Source: Ifrita kowaldi (taxonomy: Eukaryota > Chordata > Aves > Passeriformes > Cinclosomatidae). Taken from it: 64,000 nucleotides of DNA. Under the pieces are notes generated by a model. That model searched no databases. It was not told the DNA's origin and saw only the letters and a list, made by a program, of their open reading frames with translations. The stretch spans positions 682,001 through 746,000 of the forward strand of contig VZRS01009483.1 in the NCBI GenBank assembly GCA_013398055.1, written 5' to 3'. Both the position numbers and the translations under genes were made by a program. This document shows, piece by piece, positions 11,872-25,816 of the stretch; the stretch's first letter is position 1; every line of letters begins with the position of its first letter.

Positions 11872-14379
11872 ATCCCTGCTGCCATACCACTTCTTTCTTC
11901 CCAAATTTTCAAACAGATAGCTCAGTAGGTTCACCCAAGCAGGTCCAGCAGGCTGGTGAAAGGTATGTGCTGGACTGAACCATGAGAGATAAATGCTTAG
12001 ACGAGGCCAAAGACTTGAGGACAAATTTTAAGGCCCTTTGGATTCTTAATGTTACTAAACTTAGGAAAACCATCTTTCTCCTTGCTTCCCCCCAACAGCC
12101 CTGGTATGTGCTGAGGTGCTGATTTGGAGACGCTGGTGAGCAATAGAAGAGACGGCAGGGTTTGAATAAATAGGGCTCTACTGTTCAGTGTTGCTGGTTG
12201 CTGTCAATGTTGCTCATAAGCCTGGTCCTAGCCTGGTGGCTGTACCTAGAATTATAAAGGTCAGAAGAATATCCAGATTTGTGCTTTCCTACAGAAACTA
12301 GGTAAAAAAGCACAAATTCTAAAATGTCTTATAGAAATCACACACCCACAAAAGATCAAATAAAGCAAATAAAGTCCTCTGCCCTGTCAAGCACACAGTG
12401 TCCTCCTCCTCCCTCTTCCCATGACAGACACATGTCACTGGAGCTGGGGTATGGTTTACCAGCTCCCTGGCCTTCACAATGTTCTCGGCACTTCTCGCAT
12501 ACTCCCTGCATGCACATCCATATGCTCATCCCCTGTTTTTATTGCTGAAGGTTATCGAGGGTAAATGAAGGCCTCCAATGCCACTTTTTATGGCCAGTTT
12601 AGATCTCTCAGATAATCTCCTGTGAGGTCACCCACCTCTTCTAAATGTCATGCACGCATGTGATCTGAAGGCCTTCACAGTCTGTCCTCATGCCTGAATG
12701 ACATCCTGGTGACTCAGCCACTAACACCTCTGAATGAGGCCGCCTCTTAATTCCCTGCTATGGCTGTTTCTCCAATAAAATGTTACTGAGCATCCTCACA
12801 CTAAGAGCAATCGAGTGGGGCAGTGCAAGGGGTAAGAGCTCTGTGGAGATTGGGAAAATCACACGGGTCGGCACCACACAGTTGAGAAAATTCATTCAAC
12901 GTCAAATCCATATAGTCATGACTCAAATGGGACATATGGGCTCTTCCCTAGCCCTTGAGAGGAGAGGAACATGCTCTGCCTATGCCACACATCCAGCAAG
13001 GCAGCTGAAAGCAGCTGTGTTCTTACCTAAACCCAAAGGCCATGTCAGCTGCAGGTGTAGGTGAAGCTGTGCTGGTTTGCACCACGGATTTATCACCAGC
13101 TCCCACCTGGAAAAGAGGCCCAGCAGATCATGAGCTCTGGAGGAGTCTGATTCAGAAAAACATGAGGTGGAACCACAGCCTCCAAAGCCCCTTCCTGCTG
13201 GGGCGGAGGCAGGCCAGGGAGGCTGGGAGAGAGGACTGGAGGCCTCCCCTTCCCTTCTCTTCCCTCCAGAGGACCCAGGCTCTGCTAGCCTGGTCTCTCC
13301 TGGGATTGCTCCCATCTAGCCTGCTTGGTTGAGGCTTCCTGCCCTGCTGTCCTTCAGAGACCTCCTTGGATCTGTGGCAAAAAAGCCCAGTGCCCAGGAT
13401 TTCTAGTCCTTTCCCACAAAGCTGGGACTATCTCATCCCTCCATGAGCTTCTGTGATGTAACTGTGTTTCCCGTTGTGAAATCATTCTGTCCTGCTGGAG
13501 CAGCAAGTGAACGAGCACGTCGTGGAAGTGATTTTGCATTGCAGGATTTCAGGAAACACAAAGTATGTCAATGTGGAGGCATTATTCCTCGAGAATTTGT
13601 CTTGTTGTGTCCCAGCAGTCACACTGGTGTTGCATCATCTGGCAAACCTTTACCAAGAGCAGCTTCCAGTTCTTCAAGGAGGTCTTCCCTCTGCATCTCT
13701 TTCAACTTGGTATGGTACAGCATGAATCAGATAGAAGAATATGGCTGGTTTTAGTCTTGCTTATTGTTTTTTTTGGCTTACTGATATTTTGCACACCTTG
13801 CTCCTTCTCTTCAAGAAAAGAGAGAAGAAAGTGACATCCAGAAATGCAAATTACTAATATCCACAACAAAAGATATTTCTTCTCTACCAGTTTAATCTAA
13901 AAAAGAAAAGATATTTTATTTATCTTTGTGTCATGTAGGGGAAAAAACAAGAAAAACCAGCTCTGACATCAGTGGTGGTAGAGTTCATTTCCACACTACT
14001 GCAGTCAGTTGTCAAAAATGCATTTGTTATGGATCTATCTCAGCAGAAGTTCTCAAGTCATGACATCCCTGGGAAGCAGCTTTTTGAAGAGCAGTGATGT
14101 TGGGCAATGACCTTCCACTGGCTCTTCCTATGAAGAGAGGCTGTGCTTTCAGGCAGGCACTTTCCATGCCCTTTGTCCTGTACATTTTCAGCCTACTGAC
14201 ATGCTTAGTAAATTTTGCAAACAGCAATTATGGTGTCTCCAAAGCATCACAGACCAGCGTGCACCCCAGGCTTTCTCCTATTTAAGGCTTTTGTTTTTCA
14301 GTAAAGCACCTCTATTTAGAAAATCGCTTGTGTGAGTCACCAAGGCCTGAGGACTTTGTGACTGAATGCCTGTTAGAAG
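11872..14379. other. intergenic, no supported gene
   Basis: No supported gene. A 72-codon open frame at 13507-13725 (+) has some coding character but no splice context. It is listed among rejected items. Confidence 0.4.
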
Positions 14380-14585
14380 ATCCTGAAGTAGAGCCTCAGA
14401 GGGATTCAAAATGCCATCTAATCCATCTCCTTTCGTCCAGGCAGATTTGTAAGGAATATATTCTTTACAGCACACTTTAAAGATGATGCCATGCATGATG
14501 GCAACCTCACAACCTCCCTAGGCAACCAGTCCTAGCTTTTTGTTATCTTTACTGTTAGAAACTGTTTCCTAATTTAAAGCTGTTG
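14380..14585 (-). mobile_element. ancient CR1-like LINE fragment
   Basis: On the minus strand the segment reads like the 3' part of an old CR1 or L3-type element. A 'ttaggaaacagtttctaac' type block leads to 'ggttgcctagggaggttgtg', and then to a GDGLDGIL-type coding remnant. It is more diverged than the CR1 at 10.9-11.9 kb. The ends are approximate. Confidence 0.55.
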
Positions 14586-17500
14586 TTATTGGCCTGCATA
14601 TGTGTAACATATATTTGTGATATTACATGTTATGCCTCTGCAGGAAGCATACAACACTGAGTAGAGCAATTGAATTGGAAAATTATGCCAACCCTATCAA
14701 TTTCCATCCCAGAGGTGAGAAAGCAAACCCTGTATTTCCCAAGACATGACTGACCTACATGCAAGAGGGACCTTGGTCTCTTGTGATTTTTCTAGGTCAG
14801 ATGATAAAAATAATGAGCCTTAAAAGAAAGTGAGCTGGTTCTTGCTGAACCCAAGCAAGAACTAAAGGATCACACTCAGAAGAACTAGTGGTTCCCAGTC
14901 CTGGGAAGCTCCACCTTCTCTAATGCCACTAGAGAACAGTCCAAAACCAAAACAAGGAAAAGACCAAAGGGGATAAATGACTAAAAGTTTAAAAGTCAAA
15001 CCCCAAATGCTTCATCATGAAGAAGGTGTAGCTCAGAACCCGTTTTATTATCTTCACAGGCAAGGAGCCCAGATGAGTATGTAGGTGATTGGTGTAATTA
15101 GAAATTATGCCGTTCAAATGTAGAGTCAGCGTGAAAAGAGTCAAGACACAAAGTCGGATTATAGCTTCCCCAGCAATTCTCCTGGTTGGAATTTTTGGTC
15201 ATGATGAAATGAAAGGTAGGTATAAGAAATACTGACAGAGATCATTTCATGTCTGAATAGTCTTAGGAAGCTGAGATGAAACTTGTAGCTGAGTTGAAGC
15301 TTTTCTGGAGCTACAGGTTCCCACATATTTGTGTAGGGGATGTAGAAGGACTATAGTAGTTTTGGAAAAACGGAACCTTTTGTATTCTTAATACAAACTT
15401 TCACTACTAATAACAATCACAAGAAAATCCTTTTCTCTTCCCTCCACCCACATTTTTTAAATGAGAAAGAAATTCTAATTTCCCAGCAGACCATTAGCAT
15501 CCAGCATATCAAACCCATCCAAAAGGATAAGCAGAATGAAGGCGTCTATTTTCATCCCTGAACACATAAGCTTTTAAAAATAACGTGCTGAAATGGGCCA
15601 AGGGGAGAAGAACTTTACCCCTCCATCCTTGCACATACATCCCATAGTGATGCCTGCTTTTATGGCAGTGCAGGCTGACACAGGAAGCCAAGGTTAAATA
15701 GTTTAAGGTTGAACAGCCTGGCTCCCCTTGGAGCTAGCATTTGTGACCTTTAGAAGACTGTGCAAATCAGAAGCTGGTAAATATTTGTTTCTAAGAGAAA
15801 CCTAAACAATTAAGAGCAAAAAGATTGACTGACTGCAGTGGCTTACAGCAGTGGCCTCGTGGGAGGGCAGTTCCCAGCACTTTCTGAGTGTTGCAAAAGT
15901 GTCCAGTGCCACAGCACTGTCCTAAGCCAAACTGGACAGTTAGGTGTCACCTTGATAACAGAATCACTGCATTTTAGTAAGTAGGAAGGACACTGTCATG
16001 AGGAGCAGTGGCCATTAGGGTTGTTCAGCTGCCTGACAGGGCCTTGGCTTCTAACTGCTCTCTCTGCCTTTGAAAGTGACCTGAATACTTTTGTTTCTGA
16101 TGTCTTAGCTATGCCTATTTATCCTCTTGTTTGTCTTTTTAGTTGAGAATTTCAGTACATGGAAAACCACAAATGGCCTATAGGAACTGAAGTGCTCTGC
16201 AGTACTTTTTTTCTGGACATTATGACAATGTGTTGTAATTCCAGAAGCTGTAGAAATGCAGTCTTTTCTCCAGTATTTTCTCCAGCAACTCTTCTCTGAA
16301 AACATGAGGAAGGTCAGGAGAATGCACGATCTGACTAGCAGGGGGGGAAAAATAAACTTTTTTATCACTTAATTAAATATTTCCAGAAGTTGAAGCAGTA
16401 GGAAACAATATTGCTTCTGAGATCAGCAGGGGCACCCACATAACACTGGTGTCTGAGGACTCTGCTCCTTAAAGCATCAGTGAAGGCTTCAGAATGGGAG
16501 CATCCTAGAAGAGATTATTGCTGCCCTTCCCCATCCTTGCTCACCCCGGCCTGCTCACTCCATACAAGCCACTGATAATATCTACACAGCAAGAGTTAAC
16601 CCATTAAAAATAAACTGCTGTAGGTAGAAACTCACCAGACTCTCTTCTATAGCAGATAAGGGGCTCAGTTGTAAAGGGTCTGATCTTTAAAACGACCTTT
16701 ATTCTAGCAGGACCACTGGGAGTTGATTATGCCCTGCTTATCAGGTGAAAAAGCTGGCATATAAGGTTGAAAAATTAAGCTGAGACAGCCTCCCAGGCTT
16801 CTCTGTGCTAAGAAAGTTGCATTTCTGCTTGTTCCAGAGTTGATGGCAAAATTTCTACTGGCTTTGAAGGAACCAAGGCCAGTCTCTATTTCCATATAAC
16901 TCTAAACTTTGCACCAAAAAATTCTTATTTGACCACAAACCTCATTTAAAGAAAATTGCAAGATATAGCTCCCTGCAGAAGATCTGTTAGACTTCTAACA
17001 GCTATTTTATATCATCAAAGGCAAATAAACCTGCTTGGGAAAAAACAGGTAGGTGATTTGTATGGTGATTGCTTTCATATTCTGTTTATAATTTCAACTT
17101 ACAGCCTCTAAGCCACAGTCAGGAGTAGCAGAAATGTCAGGGTGTGCAGTTTGTTTGCACCAACTGTTTATTTTATATATACAGCTGGTGTGTGTCAAAA
17201 GTGAGTGGATATGGCTATTTCAAGGTATGTCCTGAACTTGAGTGTTTTCTTTCCAGACAGTGTAATCTTCCAACCCTGGAAATTCTGTCAGGGTGCTGAT
17301 TGGGAAGTATAGGAGAATTTACTTAATACAATCCATCTTTTTAGAAGTTTCAACTTAGCTGGTATAATGAAGTGCTATACCAGCAGTGCACAGTATCTGC
17401 CTGCATAGTGATGGACTGAAAGTCTGCCTCCAGTCTAGTTTGTGAAGTTAATATTTTGACTTTTCTTTTGGTTTGAGGTTTTTTTTTTGCCAGGGCTGTA

Positions 17501-20500
17501 GGCACATTCATATGTTACTGTGAGCTAAATCAAAGTGTAGGCAGAGAGTTTATCTACTGCTATATATAAACCTACTTACCTTTTGAAATCAGGTTTCTTC
17601 TGACCAGATTTGACATTTTCACAGTGAAGATTCAGGAACTTTTCTTTGTGGTAACTTGCTTGTTGGACCACAGTTCAGCAAAGAGGAAGACTGGAAGAGG
17701 CCGAAAGGTAGGGAAGCCATGGTTGCATCCTGTCAATATGGTCAGGTTGGCCTAAACTACTGTATTGCTGTCATTGAAGGACCTCCAGAAGGTATTAACT
17801 ATGTCATTACTTGTAATTTTAAAAAAATTGAGGCATATACATTTATTTTTATTCTCTTCCTCCTTTCAATGATAGGATATCAAATTGCGTGGTAGTTCCA
17901 TTTAAACACCTTTCTCACTGAACTTTGGCTCTCATTAGCATCCTCCCCTTGGACATGACTCTGTTGGGATCAGAGGAAGTTCCCTGACACCAGCGCTGCT
18001 TCCTCGAATTGGGGGAGAAAGGTGCAACTGTATTGGTTTTGTGTGTGTGAGGACTAAGGATTTTCTGGAAGAACATGGCATCCTGCTGAACCCGATTCCC
18101 CACCCTCATCCTCAAAGCCACTGTCTCTTTACTGCAGGAGGAGCTTTGCCAGTCCACCTAAGACCTCACCTCTGGCTGACCTGCATTCCTGAAGAGGGTG
18201 TGTGCTTGACCCAGGTGCATTGCTGGGTGCCTCAGCAAGGCTGGAGTGGTGCATCCGAGGGCTGCTGACTTCTAATGTCAGACCAGTCCCATGGTTCTGC
18301 TGAGGGACACCAAGTGCCCTGGAGAGATGGGTCACCTGGAAGACCAATGGACAGGTAAGTCTTTGCAGTATTGGGAAGGTGTTTTGCTCTTAGACATTTC
18401 AAGTTTGTGTTTCCCCCCAAAGAGTTTCACATGTTTCAGGTCCATCTGTCCTCTTCACTGGCTTTTCTCTTCACTTGTCTACAATTTCATTTCTTGGGTG
18501 TGACAGAAGAACTAACATAGAGCAATGACTTCCCTGCTTCAGGCAAAATGCAAAGGTCACCTGAAAACTCTGCTATTGTACCAGGAAGATGCTGCTGCAC
18601 TGCCATGCCAGGTGCACACTGCTGGGGCTCAGGGCATGAGCTATCTGTGGTCACTCCCTTTGAGAGTCACTTATGTCAGTCTTTATCCTAGACAGACGAG
18701 ACCAAAATAAACTTGCTGAATACAGAACAGCCTTTCAAGCTGTTTTGGGCATAGTATGTGTTTTTCCTGTGCAAGCCTTTGCACTTCCATGAGGAAGCCA
18801 ATATTTGCATTGCTCTTGTCATAAGAACTCTAAACTAAAAATTAATAGAAGTGAGCTCATAGTACATTAGTTCTTGGAGAGTGCCTTGGGGATGAGGGGT
18901 TTGGCTCACTGCTGTCCACAGTTTATATGCATGCCCAGTTGGCATCCAGATCAGACCAGGGGAAGAGGGGAGATGACTGAAGCCATGGTCTGCTAGGACT
19001 TTGGCCTGGGGCAGAAAACTTGGCATACACAATTTCTGTAACTACTCTAGAAATTTCTTTAAGGAGTGGAATTTAGAGACAATGTCTGGTGTGGAAGGAA
19101 TTGTCTCTCTCTCTGTTTGGACTGGCTCTGAGGTCAGCCTGACAAGTGATCAGAGAGGCTTGCTAGCCACACACCGTTCGGTAACTCACGAAGATTAGAG
19201 GGGTAAATGATACACATTCCATCAATGCCTTTGTCACACTCCAGCATGGCTTTATTCAGTCAGGAGTCACTGAGGAAAAAAAGCCCTCTACACACCTGGT
19301 CGTTTGTCATCCGTCCTTCATCCTTTGGCATGTACCATTCATTCCAGCTGCACTTCACCCATGGGTGCTTTCCCACTCTCAAACATGAGAGCTTGTGAGT
19401 AAATGAAGAAGGATCAGCAGGTGCAGGTGCAAGCCTTTCAGTCCCAAGGATAAGCCTGAGACCTACACGACATGGAGGGACCCAGTCCAAGTCCCGAGGT
19501 AATGTGCTGCAGCTACTGACAGTGGTGACAGCAACGATGACAATAGTGTACAGAGTCTAGGATCACTTTTAGTGATCAGCTGAGTGTAGATGTCAGGATC
19601 TCGTTATCTCATGCAGTAACAGCAGCTGATTACACTGTAACCTTTACTTCGCTCACCAACCGTCCACGTCTTGGAGAGCATTTGCTTGAATGTGAATTAG
19701 GAAATGGAAGAGGATGGTAGAGCTGAATCATAATAGCTTATGTGAAAAGCACCTTGATTTCAGAGAGATCTGCAGCTTTACTTCAACACTGCAGCTTCAC
19801 TTCTTCTCTGTGGTGTCCCAATAGAGGAAAATGTCATTTCAGTTTTCCCCTCTGTGGTCTCAGAGCACCAGTTGTTCCCTACATCTCTATCCCTATAAAA
19901 ACTCATCCTCGTTCTAATTACAAGTAAATGCATTAAAAGACCACTGAACCATGGGAAGCTAGTCCCCATTTCCTTATCCTTTTCTCAGACCTGAGGTGTG
20001 TATCCCAGTTATTCAGGTTTTGTACTGGATAGATGTATCACCATGGAGATCAGGTCAGGGTGGGTTGGGCTGTGTGCAGTGGGGGCAGCGCTGGGAGCTG
20101 CTGGGTGGGTTTCTCCAGCCACAGGCAGAAGGGAAAGCCCAGCTCTCCTGCTGTGAGTGGTCATACAGCCCAAAGGTGCAGCTGTTGCCACTACGTGTAC
20201 CCATGTACCCATGCATATGAAGTTTGGGAACCCAGTTCAACCAGCCCCAAGGTCTTTGGGAGGCACGAATGCTGCATGGGGGTCAGAAATGTTCTTCTTA
20301 TAGCAGGGGGGCTTCCACACTTGCAGAAGGGACCCATGAGCAGAGCAGCTTCAGCTAGGGCTGTACATACCCATGCTGTGCAAAGTCAGCAGCCACAGGT
20401 GTCTGTGAGCATCCCTGAGCTGGATGCAGAGTGAAGATGCCCCTGGGCAGGGGTTGCAGGTCCCTCTCTGCCCCACCAACAGCACAGGCAGCACTGCTCG

Positions 20501-23500
20501 CCCAGGGGTGAAAGTCAGGGCTCAGTGCAGAGCATCTCTGGTGACACCTGGCCATCACAGGAGCAGATGAACCCCAAGCAGCCCTCCACATTCAGCTGTG
20601 AGATGCTGTGAAAGCCATTAGTGCATCTGCTCTGAAACGGGCTCATTAAAATACACATTCTCCTTCATTATCCTACGGCTGCAGTGCCTGACTCATCTCA
20701 CTGCAGTTGCTCTGGAATGGGAACCCAAGTTAAAAAATTTCCAACTTGTTTTTTATTCACCAGGGAAGCTCATGTCTAACCCACTGAGATGGCAGTGGAA
20801 GCTGGAACAACATCTGTCTTCATGTGAGGCAAATGAAAGGAATCCTGAAAAAACAGGGAGAGGAAATAAATGAGTCTGATTGAAAGTCTGGTATTTCGTG
20901 TTGCCTTTCACAATTTGACACAGGATGCTTTCTTGCACAGGTGCAGTTATTGCTGGAGTAACCCAGCTGGGACATGGCCACTCCCAACCCAGGTGTGTCA
21001 ATAGTATTTCCTCCTTTACTCCTCTTTTTCCACAGAACCACAAAAAACTGCCACACAGCCATGGCCTAGCAGCCGTGGTCTTGCTGCAAGCTTTGGCTGG
21101 GACCCCTTCTCTGACCACTGACCATGCTAAACCTCTCTTCTCCCCACAGGCAGACGGAGCCCTGCACTCAAAGATTTTGCTGCCAGCACTGTCCCCAGAC
21201 GCAGACCCCGCTGAGGTGGCACATGGATGGACACAGGGTGCTGAGGGTTTGCAGAACTTCCCTGACAGGCTGGGGGAAGCACTGCCTTGTGCTGCCTTCC
21301 TGCTCCCCCAGCTCACAGGGACAGTGTCCTGTGGGCACCGCTCAGACAGTGCTTAAAGCCACAGGCAACCCCAGCCTCCCCCTGCCAACATGGAAACCTC
21401 ACAGCCTAAGCCCACCTCATCCAAGCTGGGAACCTTCTCTTTTAGGCATAGACATGATCTCACCAAACATTGCTTTTAGCTGCAAGAAAATTCCTCCCTC
21501 TTACTGTTTTGCTCTTAAGGGCTGCTTTCCTGGGCTAAACATCCTTTGCTTTAAATAGATGTGCTGACCCAAATACTACTGTGAATGATTATTCAAGGAT
21601 GAAGAACAGACTGTAGTCCAAAGATTTTTACAAGACAACTTAAATCAATATGATCTTTCTGATTAGCACTTCTAGAAAACCTGTATGCTATATTCATTAC
21701 TCAGCTCATTTTGCTGTTATTTGTTCATGTGGTACATTATCAAGCATCTGAAACATTTACTCTGTTGTCCTCTGGACTGCACTGATTTCTTTTGGAACAA
21801 CATGTAGCCTGGAAATCCTCTGCTGTGGATTTTTGTAACGAATATTTTACAGTAAGCCGCATGTTACTAATGAGCCTAATATTACTTGTACAACCCTTTT
21901 TATAATCTTTACTCTTAAAAAATAATTGACAAAATATAAAATAATAATTCAATTGTTTATTAACTGATGGCCTACTTGCAATATTAAACTGAACATGGCA
22001 TTGCAGCTTGGGCCATTTTTCAGTTTTGTATAGGAAAAAACCTCTGCACATGTGGAAGTCAATGTTTTTCACAGCACACATCTGAATGTTTTTTTTTTAT
22101 TTCAGACTGCCTACTGTAGTATAGCAATCACTTCAACAGAAAATATACTGAAAGCCTGAAATCTAAATCTAATTTAAAGTCTAAATGATGCACATGATTA
22201 AAAATGTATTATCTATTCCCAACAAATCAGCATCATTGAAACACTAATACTTCCCTAATTTTAAGCACCATCTAGTGAGTCAAACATTAGATCTGATCTT
22301 CCAAATTACACCCAAAGAAAATAAGATCGTGGTTTGGCTGCATCCCACATAGTGCTAGGTCTCGTGCTGAGATTTTTAAGTTAGCTGTTTAGTCACCATC
22401 TCTTCTCTTACTAATGGACATTGAATATTCCTCCAAAGGTACTGGAGACCTGAGCTGCTGCATGAAGATAATTTGTTTGTTGACAAAGGAGGGTCTTGGC
22501 TGAGCAGGCTCCCAAGTTAGACAAGGCTAACTGCCTGCAAGTGGAGCAGGGAGAAACCTCATTTTGATAATGATATTTTTCTTTTATCACTCCAGAGCAA
22601 GGGACTGGAAGGGATGTGGCTTCATTTCAATTATAAGCCAAAGAAAAAATCTCCAGGCAAATAAACAGCTTTATAAGGATCATAATTCTTACTACTTCTA
22701 TTAGCTGGCTTGCCATGAAGATGAAGTAGGTCTGAGAGGGGATAGCACAGCAAATCTGCATACAATTATAGGACCTGCTTACCTGGCCCTGGTGTTAAAT
22801 CAGTTCAGTTAAATCAATGCCAGCAACTGACCTGTGTAAACGGCCGCCCACGGATGGAATTCATTTGGAAAGCAAGTGATGCACAACCAGTTGGGTTGAC
22901 ATGGAATCACTCTGGGCACAGGCAGGGACATTCAGACTGAGCCTCGTTTGGCCTCTCTGAAATTACAGAGCATGTGGCTGGAGCTGTGCTGGTACTTTAC
23001 ACGTGCCAGCAAAACTGGTGCAACACTGGACAGTGCCTGGCCTGGCCTGGCCTGGCCTTGTTGGGGATGAGGAGCAGGCACGTTGCCTTTGACTGGGACT
23101 GCATCACTTGGGAGGAAGGAGTATCATATGGGGATCAGAAATATTCCTTGGCTGCTGCTGGCAATACCCTCAGTTGGCCAAGCCGTATATTTGACCTCTT
23201 TCTGGTACATCTGGATCTGGGGGAAGTAGGATTTATTGATGTGTCCTTGGTCCCAGCTACTCTGTGGTACCAGCACACACACTTCAGCAGTGCCCTGGGG
23301 CTGCTGGCCATGGCTCAACAGCAGAAGACCAGCCCAGTTCTGTGCATGGGGTCTCTCCTGGTCATGCATCCCCAACCACCCGCCCAGCCACTGGCTCACC
23401 CCTGCTGTGCTACGTCTGCTTGGGAGCTCACACAGTAAGGGACGCTGAGGACCTGACCTGGGCCACAGAGACCTACCTCTCTGCTGTTCTGTTTTTGGGT

Positions 23501-25300
23501 TGTCCCCTTTGCTCCCTGTGCATCACTTCCTGGCTGTGTCACCCACCAACCCCACACCTCAGAGCAGCTGTGGCAGCACAGGCTAAGGGCTGGTGGAGGA
23601 CAAGGACTGTTGGTGAGGAGGAGGTGATGCCAGGAGGTTTGCATGCCAGAACTGCTGCAGGAACTCTCCTCAAACTCAGCCCTGTGCTGCAGGCACAGCT
23701 CCTGCGCTCGCCTGCCTCGCCCCTCAGGATCCCAGGGAAATTGTGATGGACAGTGCCCACCTGCTATTTCAAAACAGTGGAGGTTTATCTGCACCTTGTG
23801 TTACAGAAATCTGGTACCTGATGGGGGTTAAACTGGGGAAAGCAGTGTCTCTAGGAGCAGGAGCATTTAAGGCCCAGTCCCTCATCACCAGGACTCATGA
23901 CTGCTGAGGGCTGACAGAGGTACCTGGTCTTTGGGCTCTACTTCCAAAACAGGAGAGGTATCAAAACTGAAGCTTGGAATCAACTGCACAGCTCCACTAA
24001 CACCTGAAATACCTTAAAAGTTGTCCCAACTTGGACATAGGCAAAACCACTGGGAAAAAGAAACAAGCATCCTTTTTCTCCTTCATCCCTACTGCCCACA
24101 CATGTCACATTGCTAGCAAAGAGTAAGATCTTTTAGCAAGATCCTGATTTATGGTCTATAATTTCATGATAGAAAGTGGATTCAAGCAGGAAATCAATTT
24201 TCAGAGCTGTAGAGCAATGAAGAATGATATTTTTGGAGTCCTTCCCCACAAACAGAGCAGAGCATGTGTAGGTATCCGTCTGTTTAGCAGGACAGTTTAA
24301 GCTCACTGGAACAGTCACACAGCATACACGATCCGTATTAGGATCCAGTCAGCTCCAAACATCACTCAGCTACAGGGGTAAGCCAGAATTTCATGACATC
24401 ACATAAATAAAGAAATACAGTAAAAAGGCTTTACCTTGGGCTTAAGCAAAAGGTGAAATTTCCCAGTCCTGTGGGATCCTTCTCTGTCCCCAAGTCTGCT
24501 GGCTCACAGTGCAGCAAAATGATCTGGCATTTATCAACCCTGGCAAGGTCTGCAAGTCCTGAGGGTGCTTGATTTGAAAAGAAAGGTGTAGGGAGGAGAT
24601 TCCTGAACACCTCCACCCAGAGTAATGCAGGGAAAAAAAAGAAGAAACAAAAGCAAGCTTTAAGAGGTCAGAATGTGTAGCCTGCCCAGAGCTGCTCTTC
24701 CTGGTAGAAATTAGACCCTGAAGTGCCCAGGTGAAAATCAGGGATAATCCCTGTATAAGTGCTTCTAATTGGGACAAACTGAAAGTGAGAAAGTTGAGCA
24801 AGACAGCTGTGGCCCATTCCTGGGGGCTCCTGGTTTGTTCCCAGCTGGTAACTGAGAGCACAATTATGCAAAGCCTCCTCTATAAACAGAATTTCGTTTA
24901 TTATGGCTGGACTGGGGGAATCTATTTTTGTCGCCACTCTGCGCGAATGCGTTACCCTTGCGATTTCCAGCCAGGTCATTCCAAGTCAGCTGCTTTGGCT
25001 GTGGCTGTCAGTGGAAGCTCCTCTGTCTGCCCAGTTCCTGGCCCCATTTCTCACCCGCCCGGGGTTGGCTCCCAGGCAAGGGGGACGAGGGGATGAGCCT
25101 GTGGCTATTCTGGTAGCTGTGAGCTACGGAGGTGTCACGTGAAGCAAAGAGCCAGAAATGCATGTCAAATCGAACCAGTGACTAATCACGGTATTTTGGT
25201 TGTCTTAGTGGCTGCCGGGGAAAGATTTATGGGCTCAGAAAATCGTCCCGTAATAATCCCTGGGAGCTGATTTGATCTTCGGCTGAGGCTTCCCAAGACT
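14586..25300. other. intergenic, no gene seen upstream of KLHL34
   Basis: About 10.7 kb without a gene I can support. Stretches near 20.0-21.4 and 22.9-23.8 kb are GC-richer and give many overlapping open frames on both strands, as expected from composition alone. A short CCTGG/GGCCT tandem repeat lies at about 23,035-23,059. No SMPX coding exon was found here, although that gene flanks KLHL34 in human. Confidence 0.4.
23035..23059. repeat. short CCTGG tandem repeat
   Basis: About five tandem copies of the pentamer GCCTG, with a slightly changed right end. It is a simple repeat. Confidence 0.7.
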
Positions 25301-25554
25301 GTGTGGAAAGAGGACAGAAAGGGGGCTGCTGTCCCAGGGCTGGTGACGTCTAAACTGATTGGAGTTCAAAGTACAAACAAGAGGAGGAAAGTCGATGCTC
25401 TCTTCTCATCTGTGTCTGCTCAGAGCCACGCGCTGGCAGCCAGAGAGGATCCCTTTGATCTGCCAGTGGAGCAAGAAGGGTTGGGGGCAACGGCTGAGCA
25501 GACACGAAGGGCCACTTACTGGGATTGTCATCTAGCTCCCTCATCTGTCACCTG
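25100..25554 (+). promoter_or_regulatory. KLHL34: likely KLHL34 promoter and 5' UTR region
   Basis: This GC-richer stretch just upstream of KLHL34 contains a perfect E-box CACGTG at 25136-25141 and several CG dinucleotides. The open frame at 25301-25555 overlaps the upstream ATG at 25555 through the sequence TGATG and could act as an upstream ORF. A TATA-like TATAAAG lies at 25673-25679, inside the proposed first intron, and could serve a second downstream start. The promoter role is inferred from position only. Confidence 0.3.
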
Positions 25555-25626
25555 ATGGCCAGCCAAGCAAGTGCTCCGCACAACTGTGGACCCTTCATCC
25601 TCGCGCAGCTCGTGGAGGCAAGAAAA
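25555..25626 (+). CDS. KLHL34: possible alternative first coding exon of KLHL34
   Basis: ATG at 25555 opens 24 codons (beginning MASQASAPHNCGPF) that end exactly at a donor, AAA|GTAAGC, at 25626/25627. The matching acceptor (pyrimidine-rich, CTCTAACAG) ends at 25775. A branch-point-like CTGAC lies about 40 nt before it, and a perfect TACTAAC lies further upstream. Both sites are phase 0, and the frame then stays open for 37 codons into the conserved KLHL34 start. The spliced product would carry 61 extra N-terminal residues. An in-frame TGA at 25495 lies upstream, so this ATG is the first in frame. From memory, human KLHL34 starts at the inner Met, so this exon may be 5' UTR only. Confidence 0.3.
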
Positions 25627-25801
25627 GTAAGCATCCTGCAGCTGCTATGCTATCCATTCAGCTGTTTTTTCTATAAAGGAATGAATTGAATTCACTACAA
25701 ATCTACTAACTCTCCCCCTATGCCGGGCAAGAGACTGACTTGGTGTTTTTTTTGGGTTGGGCTTTTCTCTAACAGCTGGAGGTCTGCTGGGCATTCAAGC
25801 A

Positions 25802-25816
25802 ATGGCTGTTGAGTAA
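25802..25816 (+). promoter_or_regulatory. KLHL34: four-codon upstream ORF before KLHL34
   Basis: ATG GCT GTT GAG TAA lies 70 bases before the KLHL34 start at 25887, in another frame. If the 5' UTR reaches past the acceptor at 25775, ribosomes would meet this mini-ORF first and it could dampen translation. The effect is inferred. Confidence 0.35.

Noticed and set aside
13507..13725. 72-codon frame with a coding-like peptide (EHVVEVILHC...)
   Set aside because: No recognised family, no donor or acceptor in phase, and a second long frame in the same place. It may be an old gene fragment, but the evidence is too thin.
17656..17895. 79-codon + strand frame with a hydrophobic tail
   Set aside because: The tail runs through AT-rich sequence, which gives Phe, Ile and Leu codons by composition. 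There is no splice context or recognised domain.
20009..21558. Cluster of long frames on both strands
   Set aside because: GC-rich, stop-poor sequence with no consistent frame, splice sites or recognisable protein.
1..25300. SMPX, expected from human gene order
   Set aside because: I looked for its short conserved coding exons on the + strand and found none. It probably lies left of the window.
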